From assembly GCA_963666465.1 (NCBI GenBank), contig OY762824.1, positions 2,418,001 through 2,482,000 of the forward strand: DNA of 64,000 nucleotides, in the 5' to 3' direction. The notes beneath the pieces were generated by a model that was given only the letters and a program-made list of their open reading frames with translations, was not told the DNA's origin and searched no databases. Shown here one piece after another: positions 43,938-52,881 of the stretch. How positions within the stretch are numbered: the stretch's first letter is position 1; each line of letters opens with the position of its first letter. Position numbers and translations under genes: made by a program. Source of the stretch: VXYL01 sp963666465. GTDB lineage: Bacteria > Pseudomonadota > Gammaproteobacteria > Pseudomonadales > Azotimanducaceae.

Positions 43938-45215
43938 ATGAGCGAAGACACCCCCGATCCTTGGTCCGACGACCCCACCTTCCACGAGGGCTGGCCCATG
44001 TCCACCCCCCTCGACATCCGCCGCGGCCTGACGCGCGAGGAGGATGTGTCGTTCCCGTTGCGCTGGGGGATCATCAGCGCCTCGGCCATCGCCTCGGACT
44101 GGATCAAGTCGTTGCAGGACGTGCCCGGTGCGTCGGTGACGGCGGTTGCGGCACGGGACATGGATCGCGCCACTGCCTATGCCGAGGCGCACGGTGTGCC
44201 CACCGCCTACGACTCCTATGAAGACCTGTGCAACGACCCCAACGTGGACATCGTGTACATCGCCTCCAAGACCTGGGACCACCACCGCGACCTCCTCACC
44301 GCCATCGCCGCCGGCAAGCACGTCCTGTGCGAAAAGCCCTTCACCGACACCGCCGAGCAGGCGCGCGAGGTCTATGCCGCCGCCGACGAGGCTGGCGTCG
44401 TCTGCCAGGAGGCGATGTGGACGCGCTTCTTCCCGGCGATCGAACACGCCCGCGCGGCCATGGAGCGAGGCGACATTGGCGACTTGCAGGTGGTGCAGGC
44501 GGACTATCCCGACCGGGTCTATGCCCTGAACCCGGCCATCACCGGCTTCGGCGCCGACGAGATGCCCCTCATCGCAGCAGCCGGCCGAGCACCCCGCCCG
44601 CAGCCCCACGCCGGCGGCATCCCCTCCGCCCACGGCGGCCCGCCGAGCGCCGCCGTGCTGCAATACACGGAACAACAGGGCATCGCCGTCATCACCTTCC
44701 CCTCCGGCCGCTTCCCGGAGGAAACCCAGTACATCGGCGCCAAGGGCCGCATCACCATCGAAACGCCCTCACACCATCCCTCCGCCCTCACCATCCGCAC
44801 CGGCCGCCCGCCCCGCCGAGGCGCCCGCAAGGAGGAAGGCAAGCCGCCAATGGAACTCGATCCCTCCCACGGCTGGATCGGCGACTGGGACGAAACCCAC
44901 TGGAACCAGGACCGCAACCCCAGCAACGGCCCTTTCAACCAGGTGGAACGGTTCGAGTACCCGCTGCCAGCCCCAGCCCCCATCACCCGCGGCCAGCCCG
45001 CAGGCTCACGCTGGACCGGCGAGAAACTCATCCGCTACAAGGGCTGGACCTGGAGCGGCGGCAACCAGCACGGCTTCACCTACCAGGCCCAAGCCGTCCA
45101 CCGCTGCATGGCCGCCGGCCTCAAGGAAATGCCCCAGTTCACCCGCGCCGAATCCCTCCGAGTGTGCGAAATCATCGACGAGATAAACCGCCAATGCATG
45201 GAGAGAGGCTTCTAG
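43938..45215 (+). CDS. Gfo/Idh/MocA family NAD(P)-dependent oxidoreductase
   Basis: A 425-residue cytoplasmic dehydrogenase. The Rossmann half reads LRWGIISASAIASDWIKSL, VTAVAARDMDRATAYAEAHGV and the catalytic-site box HVLCEKPFTDT; the C-terminal alpha/beta half carries AVITFPSGRFPEETQYIGAKGRITIETP and WSGGNQHGFTYQAQAV. Around residues 200-235 (ITGFGADEMPLIAAAGRAPRP) the usual DxGxYP-type segment is not evident, so there may be a local rearrangement. Substrate unknown; sugars or diols are typical. The IS1634 copy lies directly upstream. The 3' half is duplicated at 30-531. Confidence 0.8.
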   Translation: MSEDTPDPWSDDPTFHEGWPMSTPLDIRRGLTREEDVSFPLRWGIISASAIASDWIKSLQDVPGASVTAVAARDMDRATAYAEAHGVPTAYDSYEDLCNDPNVDIVYIASKTWDHHRDLLTAIAAGKHVLCEKPFTDTAEQAREVYAAADEAGVVCQEAMWTRFFPAIEHARAAMERGDIGDLQVVQADYPDRVYALNPAITGFGADEMPLIAAAGRAPRPQPHAGGIPSAHGGPPSAAVLQYTEQQGIAVITFPSGRFPEETQYIGAKGRITIETPSHHPSALTIRTGRPPRRGARKEEGKPPMELDPSHGWIGDWDETHWNQDRNPSNGPFNQVERFEYPLPAPAPITRGQPAGSRWTGEKLIRYKGWTWSGGNQHGFTYQAQAVHRCMAAGLKEMPQFTRAESLRVCEIIDEINRQCMERGF

Positions 45216-45284
45216 TGTTCCATCACGCTGTGGATTTCGTGCGAGGATGGCGCGATTCAGTTCCGGTCGGTCAAGGAGGATCGC

Positions 45285-45329
45285 ATGGGGACGAAGCACG
45301 TCCTGAAGCTCTCCAAGGAAGGTCGAGGT
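45285..45329 (+). pseudogene. 5' remnant of a gene cut at an FVC motif
   Basis: AAGGAGG sits 5 bp before ATG 45285, and MGTKHVLKLSKEG follows before the sequence enters an FVC motif at 45330. The very strong ribosome binding site suggests a real gene start whose body was lost at the motif. Confidence 0.4.
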
Positions 45330-45495
45330 CCCGACACACAACAATCTCGTCCCACGTGCGAGGGGGCGATCTCGCACACGTTCGGCAAGCCCCGTCCCTC
45401 GTTTACCACGCCGCACGTGTGGAGGTGGTGGTCCCGATACACAAACATCTCGCCCCACATGCGAGGGGGACGATCTCACACACCGCCGAAGCCCG
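45330..45495 (-). repeat. Two tandem diverged FVC units
   Basis: Motif copies at 45330-45353 and 45433-45456, each followed by a stem (CTCGT/GCGAG and CTCGC/GCGAG) then GGGGG(C/A)CGATCTC(G/A)CACAC. These stems carry base pairs exchanged relative to the TTCGT/ACGAA form, evidence that the stem is maintained. No gene lies downstream in their direction except the end of the oxidoreductase. Confidence 0.75.
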
Positions 45496-45604
45496 TTGTT
45501 GGGTGACACCCGTAAAATTTGCGCATTCGTGACAAGCGAAAGTTGTGCACTTCATGTTGCTGGTACTGTCGCGGTTGGCGAAGCCAACCGCGAGGTGATG
45601 CGAG

Positions 45605-45754
45605 ATGCATGGCCGGGAGATACGGATGCGGTTGAAGCATTACCTCGATCTCGGGGTGAAACAAGGCAGAGTTGTCGCGGCCCGGCCGCTGGTGGCGCGC
45701 AAGCTTGAAATGGCCCAATTGGACACACGCCGTTCGCGTCCTACGGTGGCGTAG
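45605..45754 (+). other. Possible vestige of an IS21-type IstA start
   Basis: A 49-codon frame begins MHGREIRMRLKHYLDLGV, reminiscent of the N-terminus of IstA transposases, then departs and stops. Too short to be sure. The surrounding 45496-45790 holds no other feature. Confidence 0.2.
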
Positions 45755-45790
45755 CAGAAATCGTACCCGGGCCGACATGCCAGCGAGATC

Positions 45791-46717
45791 TCACAAGCAC
45801 TTGGGCGACGCGACGGATTCGGCAACATCGTGGTCGATGGTCGCACTTCGCGCCCAATCCTTGTCTGACGCAGCACGCACGGATATGTTCGGCAATTCCG
45901 GTTGTCCTGTTGCCTCAGCGGTTGGGACCCGATTATACGCACGCCCCACGAGTTGGATGGCCTCCTCGTGGTCGGAGGCGAGGATCATATAATAGACTGT
46001 TCTCGAGCCTTGGCCGCGTTCATGGATGGAGAACGGCTTAACGAATCGGTAGCCGAGTTGCTTGAATCTCTCGCACATCCGCGTGGCCCGATGGACGTTG
46101 CGTAGAGCCAAAAACTCGTCCACATCGGCTCTGCCCCACCAATCAACGAGCGTGGACCTATCGTTTAGGGCGGCGACAGCCCGGTCAAGCCATCGTTCTG
46201 CGAGGAAGTAGAACACCTCGATCTTGTGGCCCGCTCGCTTGTATTTGGCGATGGTCTCGACAGTTGACCAGTTGCACTCGAAGGTACGCTGGTCGATGAG
46301 GCAAAAGCATGGCGTGTTGTCGCGAATTTGTGCATCGTCTAGCATCTGGCGAACCTGATCGTTTGCGTTGCCCCGGTAGACGCGGAACGGTGCCTCAGAG
46401 CGTTGGGCCAAGTCTTGGAGTGCCCTGATCCCTTGGGGATCGATGTCGCACGCAGCATAGTACGAGATGGCCGGTCCGCGCGTACGTCCTTCCAGCACCC
46501 GTCGGATGCACCAGTCCTCTTCGTTGTCCTGCGGAGCTGCGAAGAGGTCGACGTACACGCCGTGCTTCGTTACGAACAGGAAGTGGTGGATGTAAGAGGC
46601 CACCAGTGCGGCCTTGTCCGTCGTCCAGAGAGCAGACATCGGTGCCTTGGCATGCTTGGTCGGGACCTGCTGGCGGCCGGCACCAAAGCCGGGGAACTGT
46701 CGTTGCGTGGCTGCCAT
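45791..46717 (-). CDS. tcmP: Three-Cys-motif partner protein (TcmP family)
   Basis: A 308-residue protein with the TcmP pattern KHAKAPMSALWTTDKAALVASYIHHF...GVYVDLFAAP at the N-terminus, CFCLIDQRTFECNWSTVETIAKY in the middle, and a C-terminal RTVYYMILASDHEEAIQL block. TcmP proteins are typically encoded beside a three-Cys-motif (Gp37/Gp68, DUF5131) protein, and here one starts 124 bp away on the opposite strand. Biochemical function is unknown; the Rossmann-like start (VYVDLFAAP) hints at a nucleotide or SAM fold. ATG 46717. Confidence 0.75.
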   Translation of the reverse strand: MAATQRQFPGFGAGRQQVPTKHAKAPMSALWTTDKAALVASYIHHFLFVTKHGVYVDLFAAPQDNEEDWCIRRVLEGRTRGPAISYYAACDIDPQGIRALQDLAQRSEAPFRVYRGNANDQVRQMLDDAQIRDNTPCFCLIDQRTFECNWSTVETIAKYKRAGHKIEVFYFLAERWLDRAVAALNDRSTLVDWWGRADVDEFLALRNVHRATRMCERFKQLGYRFVKPFSIHERGQGSRTVYYMILASDHEEAIQLVGRAYNRVPTAEATGQPELPNISVRAASDKDWARSATIDHDVAESVASPKCL

Positions 46718-46841
46718 GAAGTCGTCGCAGTCCTTCTTCGATCCGGTGGCCTAGCCTGTCTGCACCAAGCGGCCAGTGCAAGGGATTGACCGTGGAAAAG
46801 AAGGTGGATAAGCTGTGGATAACTTGTGGATGAAGGCACAG

Positions 46842-47576
46842 ATGGCCCGCTACTCAAGGATCGAGTGGACAGATCACACGTTCAATCCATGGTGGGGATG
46901 CACCAAGGTATCGCCCGCATGCGACCACTGCTACGCCGAAGCGTGGGCACGCCGGCTGGGGATGGACGTCTGGAGCGCCGGGAAGCCGCGTCGGTTCCTC
47001 AGCGAAGCGTATTGGCGGCAACCGCATCGGTGGGACTCGGAGGCGGCGAGGACCGGTGAGCGGGCGCGCGTCTTTTGCGCGTCAATGGCTGATGTCTTCG
47101 AGTGGAAGAAGGGCCTGTCGCCTTGGCGGCATCGCCTGTGGGAGTTGATCGAGCAGACGCCGAACCTGGACTGGCTTCTCCTCACCAAGCGCCCCCACCT
47201 TGCGGAGGCTCCCGCGCGCATTCGCTTCCTGTCCTGCGAGCCGCTCTTGGGCGAAGTTGATCTCGAACATTGGCTGCAGGAGGACGCCGTCCATTGGGTC
47301 ATCGCCGGCGGCGAGAGCGGCCCCCGCGCGAGGCCGAGCGACCCTGGTTGGTTCTACGGCATCCGCGACCAGTGCCTTGCACACGACACCCCCTTCCATT
47401 TCAAGCAGTGGGGGGACTGGGCCCCGGTTGATGCCGTGCCGGGTGCGGTGCCGAAGTCCATCGCCAATGGAAACGCGTACTCCACGGCGATGGGCAGATT
47501 CGGCAAGAAGGCCGCCGGTCGCGTCTTGGGCGACCAGACATGGGATGGCCTGCCGGTTTCGCTCGCCGCGCCATGA
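46842..47576 (+). CDS. DUF5131 (Gp37/Gp68-like) three-Cys-motif protein, internally shortened
   Basis: About 244 residues. The Cys cluster is Cys20, Cys27 and Cys30 (WWGCTKVSPACDHCYAE), resembling a radical-SAM-type iron-sulfur site in an unusual spacing; then WLLLTKRP, VRFLSCEPLLG-like RFLSCEPLLGEVD, GGESGPRARP and FHFKQWGDW. Between LLLTKRP and HLAEAPARIRFLSCEP the usual block of about 40-50 residues is missing, in frame, so activity is doubtful. Divergent from tcmP. A second, badly broken homologue lies at 53401-53807. ATG 46842 fits the family start MARYSRIEWTDHTFNPW. Confidence 0.75.
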   Translation: MARYSRIEWTDHTFNPWWGCTKVSPACDHCYAEAWARRLGMDVWSAGKPRRFLSEAYWRQPHRWDSEAARTGERARVFCASMADVFEWKKGLSPWRHRLWELIEQTPNLDWLLLTKRPHLAEAPARIRFLSCEPLLGEVDLEHWLQEDAVHWVIAGGESGPRARPSDPGWFYGIRDQCLAHDTPFHFKQWGDWAPVDAVPGAVPKSIANGNAYSTAMGRFGKKAAGRVLGDQTWDGLPVSLAAP

Positions 47577-47596
47577 TGTTCTAGCCGGAGCCACAG

Positions 47597-48094
47597 TTGA
47601 TCGACCAAGGCATCAACCAACTCGGGCGCGCCGCAGCATGGCTCAATCTCGGCATGGTGGTCGCCACCTGCATCGTCGTGGCGCTGCGCTATGCCCTGGG
47701 CGCTGGCGCCATCGCCTTGCAGGAGGCCGTGATCTACATGCATGCCACCGCCCTTTCGGCCGGGCTCGCGTACACCCTTCAACGCGACCAGCACGTGCGC
47801 GTGGACCTCCTCTATGCCCGCATGGGTGCGCGCGGCAAATCGTGGGTGAACCTCTGTGGACACCTCTTCCTGCTCGTGCCCACCTGCATTTGCATCGCCG
47901 TGGCGAGCCTGCCCTACGCGGTGCGGTCGTGGTCGATCCTCGAGGGCTCGCCCGAAGTCGGTGGCGTGCCGGCGGTGTTCCTGCTGAAGTCGCTGCTGCC
48001 TGCCTCGGCGCTGTTGCTGGCGCTGCAAGGGCTGGCGCTGGCGTGGCGGGAAGCGCGCGCCCTCAGAACCCCTTCCAAGGCTCCGGATCAGTAG
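47597..48094 (+). CDS. TRAP transporter small permease (DctQ)
   Basis: A 165-residue membrane protein with four hydrophobic segments (about 15-35, 50-68, 88-108, 130-150). AIALQEAVIYMHATALSAGLAYTLQRDQHVRVD is the family-typical loop. The start is TTG 47597 with GGAG 6 bp upstream. It precedes the large permease by 17 bp. No DctP-type binding protein is present in the window, so the substrate (usually an organic acid) cannot be guessed. Confidence 0.85.
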   Translation: MIDQGINQLGRAAAWLNLGMVVATCIVVALRYALGAGAIALQEAVIYMHATALSAGLAYTLQRDQHVRVDLLYARMGARGKSWVNLCGHLFLLVPTCICIAVASLPYAVRSWSILEGSPEVGGVPAVFLLKSLLPASALLLALQGLALAWREARALRTPSKAPDQ

Positions 48095-48111
48095 GCAGGC
48101 AGGCGCCACCG

Positions 48112-49485
48112 ATGGGCGAACTTGTCCCACTCGTCATGTTTGCGACGGTTTTCGTCGTCTTGTTGGCGGGCTATGGGGTGGCCGCGACCCTTGGCGGCGT
48201 GGCTTTGCTGTTCGCGTTGCTGGGCATGGCGGCCGGCGTCTTCGACGGCAGCGACCTCGGTTTCCTTGCCGGTCGTCTTTTTGGCGTCTTCACGAATCAG
48301 ACGTTGCTTGCCGTACCCCTGTTCGTGTTGATGGGCGTGACGTTGGAGCGCACCAACATCGCCGAGACGCTGCTCGAGAGTCTCTCCTCGCTCATGGCAA
48401 GGCTGCCCGGAGGGCTTGCCATAGCCGTGACCCTGGTCGGGATGCTCATGGCCGCCAGCACCGGCATTGTGGGCGCAACCGTTGTTACCTTGGGTCTGTT
48501 GGCCTTGCCGTCGATGCAGCGCTCCGGCTACGACCCGCGCCTGGCCACCGGAACCATCTGCGCCACCGGCACGCTCGGACAGATCATCCCGCCGTCCATC
48601 GCCTTGGTGCTGCTTGGGGACGTGCTGTCGAACGCCTACCAACAGGCGCAGCTTGGCCAGGGCGTGTTCGCCCCGAAGACGGTGTCCGTGGGCGATCTCT
48701 TCGCCGGCGCCTTGCTGCCTGGGCTGCTCTTGGTAGCGCTTTACGCCGGCTATGTGCTGTGCGTGTCGCTGGCTTCGCCCAAGCGAGCGCCTCGGGCCCA
48801 GGCCGAGAGCGCTGACGAACGCGGCGGCGCCAACCTCCTGCGGGGCTTGCTGGCGCCGCTCGCCCTGATCGCCGCCGTGCTCGGGTCGATTCTGGCAGGA
48901 CTTGCAACGCCCACCGAAGCGGCCGCCGTGGGGGCGCTCGGAGCCTTGGGTCTCGCCGCCGCCAACCGCGCCCTCAACCTCGACAACCTGCGCGAGATCA
49001 TGCGCGCCACGCTCACCACCACGTCGATGGTGTTCTTCATCCTGGTCGGCGCATCCTTGTTTTCCCTGGTCTTCCGCGGCTACGGCGGCGACGATCTGGT
49101 GGCGTCGACGTTCGACAGCCTGCCCGGTGGCATTTACGGCGCCTTGCTGCCGGTGATGCTGGTGATCTTCCTGCTCGGCTTCGTGCTCGACTTCATCGAG
49201 ATCACCTATGTGGTGGTGCCGGTGGTGGGGCCGGCGCTGTTGGCAATGGGCATCGACCCGGTGTGGCTTGGCATCCTGATCGCGGTGAACCTGCAGACGT
49301 CGTTCCTGACCCCACCCTTCGGCTTCGCCCTGTTTTACCTGCGCGGCGTCACGCCAGAGTCCATTCGCACCACCGACATCTACCGCGGCACCGTCCCCTT
49401 CATCGTCCTGCAACTGGCACTGCTCGCGCTCCTGTTCGCCTGGCCCCAACTGGCAACGTGGCTGCCAACGGCGCTGTACTCGTAA
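48112..49485 (+). CDS. TRAP transporter large permease (DctM)
   Basis: A 457-residue, about 12-helix permease. TLLAVPLFVLMGVTLERTNIAETL, LMAASTGIVGATVVTLGLLALPSM, TGTICATGTLGQIIPPSIALVLLGD and LGILIAVNLQTSFLTPPFGFALFYLRG are DctM hallmarks. ATG 48112 follows the DctQ gene closely. A cytoplasmic charged loop (KRAPRAQAESADERGG) is near the middle. Works with DctQ and an unseen periplasmic binding protein for sodium- or proton-driven uptake. Confidence 0.9.
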   Translation: MGELVPLVMFATVFVVLLAGYGVAATLGGVALLFALLGMAAGVFDGSDLGFLAGRLFGVFTNQTLLAVPLFVLMGVTLERTNIAETLLESLSSLMARLPGGLAIAVTLVGMLMAASTGIVGATVVTLGLLALPSMQRSGYDPRLATGTICATGTLGQIIPPSIALVLLGDVLSNAYQQAQLGQGVFAPKTVSVGDLFAGALLPGLLLVALYAGYVLCVSLASPKRAPRAQAESADERGGANLLRGLLAPLALIAAVLGSILAGLATPTEAAAVGALGALGLAAANRALNLDNLREIMRATLTTTSMVFFILVGASLFSLVFRGYGGDDLVASTFDSLPGGIYGALLPVMLVIFLLGFVLDFIEITYVVVPVVGPALLAMGIDPVWLGILIAVNLQTSFLTPPFGFALFYLRGVTPESIRTTDIYRGTVPFIVLQLALLALLFAWPQLATWLPTALYS

Positions 49486-49521
49486 CTTGCGGAACCTCGA
49501 CGCAAGCGCTCTCGCCAGCGA

Positions 49522-49560
49522 TATATCTCTTGATATACACCAGGTTACAGCGTTACGCTG
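49522..49560. promoter_or_regulatory. Candidate VapBC operator palindromes
   Basis: TATATC-TCTT-GATATA (49522-49537) and CAGCG-TTA-CGCTG (49548-49560) lie 33-70 bp before vapB. Toxin-antitoxin pairs commonly repress their own promoter through such sites; inference from position and symmetry. Confidence 0.5.
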
Positions 49561-49592
49561 GCTGCCAATCGTCAGCCCGTTGTGAGGAAGGC

Positions 49593-49835
49593 ATGGACAA
49601 GGCAACGGATTACATTGGAAAAGCCAAGGTGTTCTGGAGCGGTCGCAGCCAGGCCGTTCGGCTGCCCGAGCCGTGTCGCTTCCACGTGGCCGAGGTGGAG
49701 GCTGTCAAGAACGGCGATACGGTGACCTTGCGACCACCGGGAAAGGACTGGGCCAACTACTTCGAGTCGCGTGAGCTTGTCAGTCTGCCGCCGCGCGAGC
49801 AACCCCCGCTTCAAGAGCGTGAAGGCTGGGATTGA
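49593..49835 (+). CDS. vapB: VapB antitoxin (AbrB/SpoVT type)
   Basis: An 80-residue protein. KAKVFWSGRSQAVRLPEPCRFHVAEVEAVKNGDTVTLRPP is the AbrB-like swapped-hairpin DNA-binding domain typical of VapB; the C-terminal tail (WANYFESRELVSLPPREQPP) should wrap the toxin. ATG 49593 has GAGGAAGG just upstream. The stop overlaps the vapC start (TGATG). Known role: autorepression and toxin neutralisation. Confidence 0.85.
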   Translation: MDKATDYIGKAKVFWSGRSQAVRLPEPCRFHVAEVEAVKNGDTVTLRPPGKDWANYFESRELVSLPPREQPPLQEREGWD

Positions 49836-50227
49836 TGTACATGCTGGACACGGACATCTGCGTGTATGTCCTCGAGGCGAACAACGAGGCATTGGAAGCG
49901 ACCTTGGCGGGACACGCTCGCGAGATCTGCATTTCCGCGATCTGCCACGCGGAGCTTTGGTATGGCGTCGAGCACTTCGTTCACGCGGACCGCAACCGAG
50001 CGGGACTCGAGCACTTCCTCGACAGGTTGGACGTTCAGGCGTTTGGTCCGGAGGCCGGCAGACACTATGGGGACATCCGCGAGCAGCTGAACCGGCGCGG
50101 CACGCCCATTGGGTCAAACGACTTGCTCATTGCCGCCCATGCCCGGAGCATGGAGGCAACCTTGGTCACCAACAACGTCCGGGAGTTCTCACGCGTGCCT
50201 GGCCTCGAGGTGGTCAACTGGGTTTGA
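49835..50227 (+). CDS. vapC: VapC PIN-domain ribonuclease toxin
   Basis: A 130-residue PIN-domain protein: first Asp in YMLDTDICVYVL, Glu in ICHAELWYGVEH, third acidic residue in GSNDLLIAAHARS, then ATLVTNNVREFSRVPGLEVVNW, the standard ending. All expected acidic positions are present, so activity is likely. Coupled to vapB. In known systems it cleaves tRNA or rRNA. Confidence 0.9.
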   Translation: MYMLDTDICVYVLEANNEALEATLAGHAREICISAICHAELWYGVEHFVHADRNRAGLEHFLDRLDVQAFGPEAGRHYGDIREQLNRRGTPIGSNDLLIAAHARSMEATLVTNNVREFSRVPGLEVVNWV

Positions 50228-50300
50228 GCTCCTGCCGGCGTCGTTGGTCTCTCTTTGGAGGAGGCGTCCGGTTAGGTCGGATGGGAAGGAAAAGCGATAC

Positions 50301-51965
50301 ATGTGGCGCAAGCGGGTGATCGAGTGCTCTCTGGCTGTGCTGGCGACGATTCCGGTCACGGCTGAACGGCCTGCCGCAACGTTCCTCGACGACTACGTCA
50401 ACGCCCCCGACGACAGCTATGCCTGGCAAGTCGCCGCAACCCATCCGGGCGAGCATGTCGACACCGTCGTCATCGACCTCGTCTCGCAGCACTGGCTCAC
50501 GCCAGAGCAAGTGGATCGAACCGAGTGGCGGCATTGGCTGGTGGTGGCGATTCCCAAGGAGACGAACTCCGACGCAGCACTTCTGTTCATCGGCGGAGGC
50601 AGCAACCGGCCTCCGGATGAGGCGGAACCACCCGGCCCCAACGAGCAAATGATTCAGATCGCTGCGGCCACCGGGACCGTGGCGGCGGAACTACGCATGG
50701 TTCCGAACCAGCCGCTCACCTTCCATGGGGACGGCCAGCCGCGCTGGGAGGACGACCTCATCGGCTACGCCTGGGCGCACTACCTGGAAACCGGGAACGC
50801 CCAATGGCTGCCGCGCGGCCCCATGGTGAAGAGCGCCGTCCGGGCAATGGACGCACTCGAAGAATTCTCCGCCGGACGTGAAGACATGGCGAATGTCGCA
50901 CGCTTCGTCGTCGCCGGCGGTTCCAAGCGGGGCTGGACCACCTGGCTCACCGGCGCCATGGATTCGCGAGTGATCGCCATCGCCCCCATCGTCATTGACG
51001 TGCTCAACGTCGATGCCTCGATGCGCCACCACTTCGCCGCCTACGGCTTCTGGGCGCCGGCCATCGGCAACTACGTCGCCCATGGAATCATGCAGCGCAT
51101 GGATCACCCGCGACTCGCCGAAATCTACCGCCTGGTGGACCCCTACGCCTACCTGCACCGCCTGACGTTGCCAAAGCTCATGCTCAACGCCGCTGGCGAT
51201 CAGTTCTTCCTGCCAGACTCCTCACAGTTCTATTGGGACGATCTGCGGGGCGAAAGCTACCTGCGCTACGTCGCCAACGCCGACCACGGCATGGACGACA
51301 GCGACGCCCTCGCCACGCTGACGGCTTTCCATTCGCTGATGGTGCGGGGCGAGAAGCCTCCGCAGCTAACGTGGACCCGCGGCGAACACGGCACACTGAC
51401 CGCGCTCGCGACGCCCAAGCCGCAAGCGGCGCGACTGTGGCAGGCAACCAATCCCCGTGCCCGGGACTTCCGCGTCGAAACTCTGGGCCGCAAGTACGTC
51501 TCCACTCCACTCGAACCAGACCGGGACGGCACATACACCGCACCGGTGCCCTCACCAGAACAAGGCTGGAGCGCCTACTTCATGGAGTTCGACTGGGACG
51601 TAGGCGCGGCCGTACCCCTAAAGCTGACGACGGAAGTGGTGGTAACCCCAGATGCCCTGCCCTTCGCCGACAAGCCCCAGGGCCTCCCACCTTCGGCAAC
51701 TGTCACCTGCAACACAGGAAGCCCAGAGACGGCCGCACAACTAGCCAAGGAACTGCCAACCGCGCTAGCCAACGCAGGCTTCGCCCCGCCCCGCCTCGAC
51801 ACAACCCTCGACGGCTCCAACCTCTACCTCAACTGGCCCATCACCGCCCGCTTCGGCGATGAGCTGCAGGCCGTCCGCACCTACCTCGCCAACCAACAAT
51901 GCGGGGGTCATGCGTTGCAGCTCGAATCGGGCTCTGCAATCACACTCCCGCCTGTGCCGCGGTAG
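50301..51965 (+). CDS. pqaA: PhoPQ-activated pathogenicity-related protein (PqaA family)
   Basis: A 554-residue predicted exported alpha/beta hydrolase-like protein. MWRKRVIECSLAVLATIPVTA is a plausible signal peptide. TFLDDYVNAPDDSYAWQV starts the mature part; FVVAGGSKRGWTTW carries the likely nucleophile Ser near 208; LMLNAAGDQFFLPDSSQFYWDDL and ANADHGMDD supply later conserved segments (acidic and His). ATG 50301. The 3' third uses many C-ending codons. Function in bacteria is poorly known; the family name comes from Salmonella. Confidence 0.85.
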   Translation: MWRKRVIECSLAVLATIPVTAERPAATFLDDYVNAPDDSYAWQVAATHPGEHVDTVVIDLVSQHWLTPEQVDRTEWRHWLVVAIPKETNSDAALLFIGGGSNRPPDEAEPPGPNEQMIQIAAATGTVAAELRMVPNQPLTFHGDGQPRWEDDLIGYAWAHYLETGNAQWLPRGPMVKSAVRAMDALEEFSAGREDMANVARFVVAGGSKRGWTTWLTGAMDSRVIAIAPIVIDVLNVDASMRHHFAAYGFWAPAIGNYVAHGIMQRMDHPRLAEIYRLVDPYAYLHRLTLPKLMLNAAGDQFFLPDSSQFYWDDLRGESYLRYVANADHGMDDSDALATLTAFHSLMVRGEKPPQLTWTRGEHGTLTALATPKPQAARLWQATNPRARDFRVETLGRKYVSTPLEPDRDGTYTAPVPSPEQGWSAYFMEFDWDVGAAVPLKLTTEVVVTPDALPFADKPQGLPPSATVTCNTGSPETAAQLAKELPTALANAGFAPPRLDTTLDGSNLYLNWPITARFGDELQAVRTYLANQQCGGHALQLESGSAITLPPVPR

Positions 51966-52115
51966 CCGATGGACGAGGGCCTTCGCTCAGGGAAGGTTCA
52001 GGTGCTTGCGACGCAAAGATGCCCGCGCCCGAGACTTACTCCGAGGGAGGCACATCAGGCAACATCGTACGAGCAAGCACATCGGAACTGATCAGCGCCC
52101 TCCCCTAAAGCACCC

Positions 52116-52616
52116 CTAAAGCAGGTCCAGGCGCTTGCGAGGCAAGATGCCCTCCCTGGCCACAAGCCTGTATTGGGGCGTCGTCCGCGGCAGCCTGTTT
52201 GCGCCACTTGCGAGCCAGACGAAAGCACCCTTGTCGGTTAGCCGACCGAGCGGCTCCCCTTCACCGGCGAGCCAGTCCTTGAGCCATCGGAGTTTGTTGA
52301 GCATCGCCCGAACTTCGCTGGTTTGGGCACTGTGCATCTCAATCCAGATCGCACGTTCGTTGTGTCGGCCCCCGCGCAAGCCGATGCCGTAATCCCAGCG
52401 CGGATCGTTGGGTTTCGCCGCGGTGAGAGCGGTGTCAAGGTCGATGCTGCCGGTCAGGCGGCTTGGATCAGCGCATGTGACGAGTTGGCGATGTGCATTC
52501 TGCAGCGCTTGGAGGCCGTGACGGTACGCGGGCGCAACGGAAGGCACAGACTCGACTGCCTCCTGAAAGGCGGTTCGACGAGGTCGCCTAGCCACGTCGG
52601 TTCGCCACCTCGGCAA
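52116..52616 (-). CDS. Conserved hypothetical protein
   Basis: About 166 residues, without a recognised domain name. SVAPAYRHGLQALQNAHRQLVTC, LTGSIDLDTALTAAKPNDPRWDYGIG and EVRAMLNKLRWLKDWLAGE look like a genuine conserved protein. The longest form starts at TTG 52616; GTG 52595 is an alternative. It overlaps the end of the truncated upstream gene by up to 29 bp, so they were probably one operon. Confidence 0.55.
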   Translation of the reverse strand: MPRWRTDVARRPRRTAFQEAVESVPSVAPAYRHGLQALQNAHRQLVTCADPSRLTGSIDLDTALTAAKPNDPRWDYGIGLRGGRHNERAIWIEMHSAQTSEVRAMLNKLRWLKDWLAGEGEPLGRLTDKGAFVWLASGANRLPRTTPQYRLVAREGILPRKRLDLL

Positions 52617-52880
52617 CGACCTCAGCGGCCGTGCCGGAAAACTCCGTCAAGCCTCCCCACCCGCGTTCTGCGTCATCGTCGGCACCGGGGTCAAGCCGAG
52701 AGATGTCGTGGACATCGGCCCCACGGGAGAAGTAATACACGCGGAAATCTCCATGAAGTGCTGTTTCTGCCAGCGCTGCCGTGGGATTGCGGCGCTCAAG
52801 CCCAAGGAGCCTCAGTACGTCCGGGACACCGCCATCGTTGTCCTGCAGAAAGCGAAGTGCCCATATCAGGTCCAGCACAT
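52588..52880 (-). pseudogene. Gene fragment truncated at an FVC motif
   Basis: Minus-strand translation CHVLDLIWALRFLQDNDGGVP...TALHGDFRVYYFSRGADVHDI...GGLTEFSGTAAEVVAEVANRRG looks like the C-terminal 95 residues of a real protein whose N-terminus is lost exactly at the FVC motif (52893-52916). The motif's TTG is in frame with the fragment and could provide a chimeric start. Family not recognised. Confidence 0.55.
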
Positions 52881-52881
52881 G

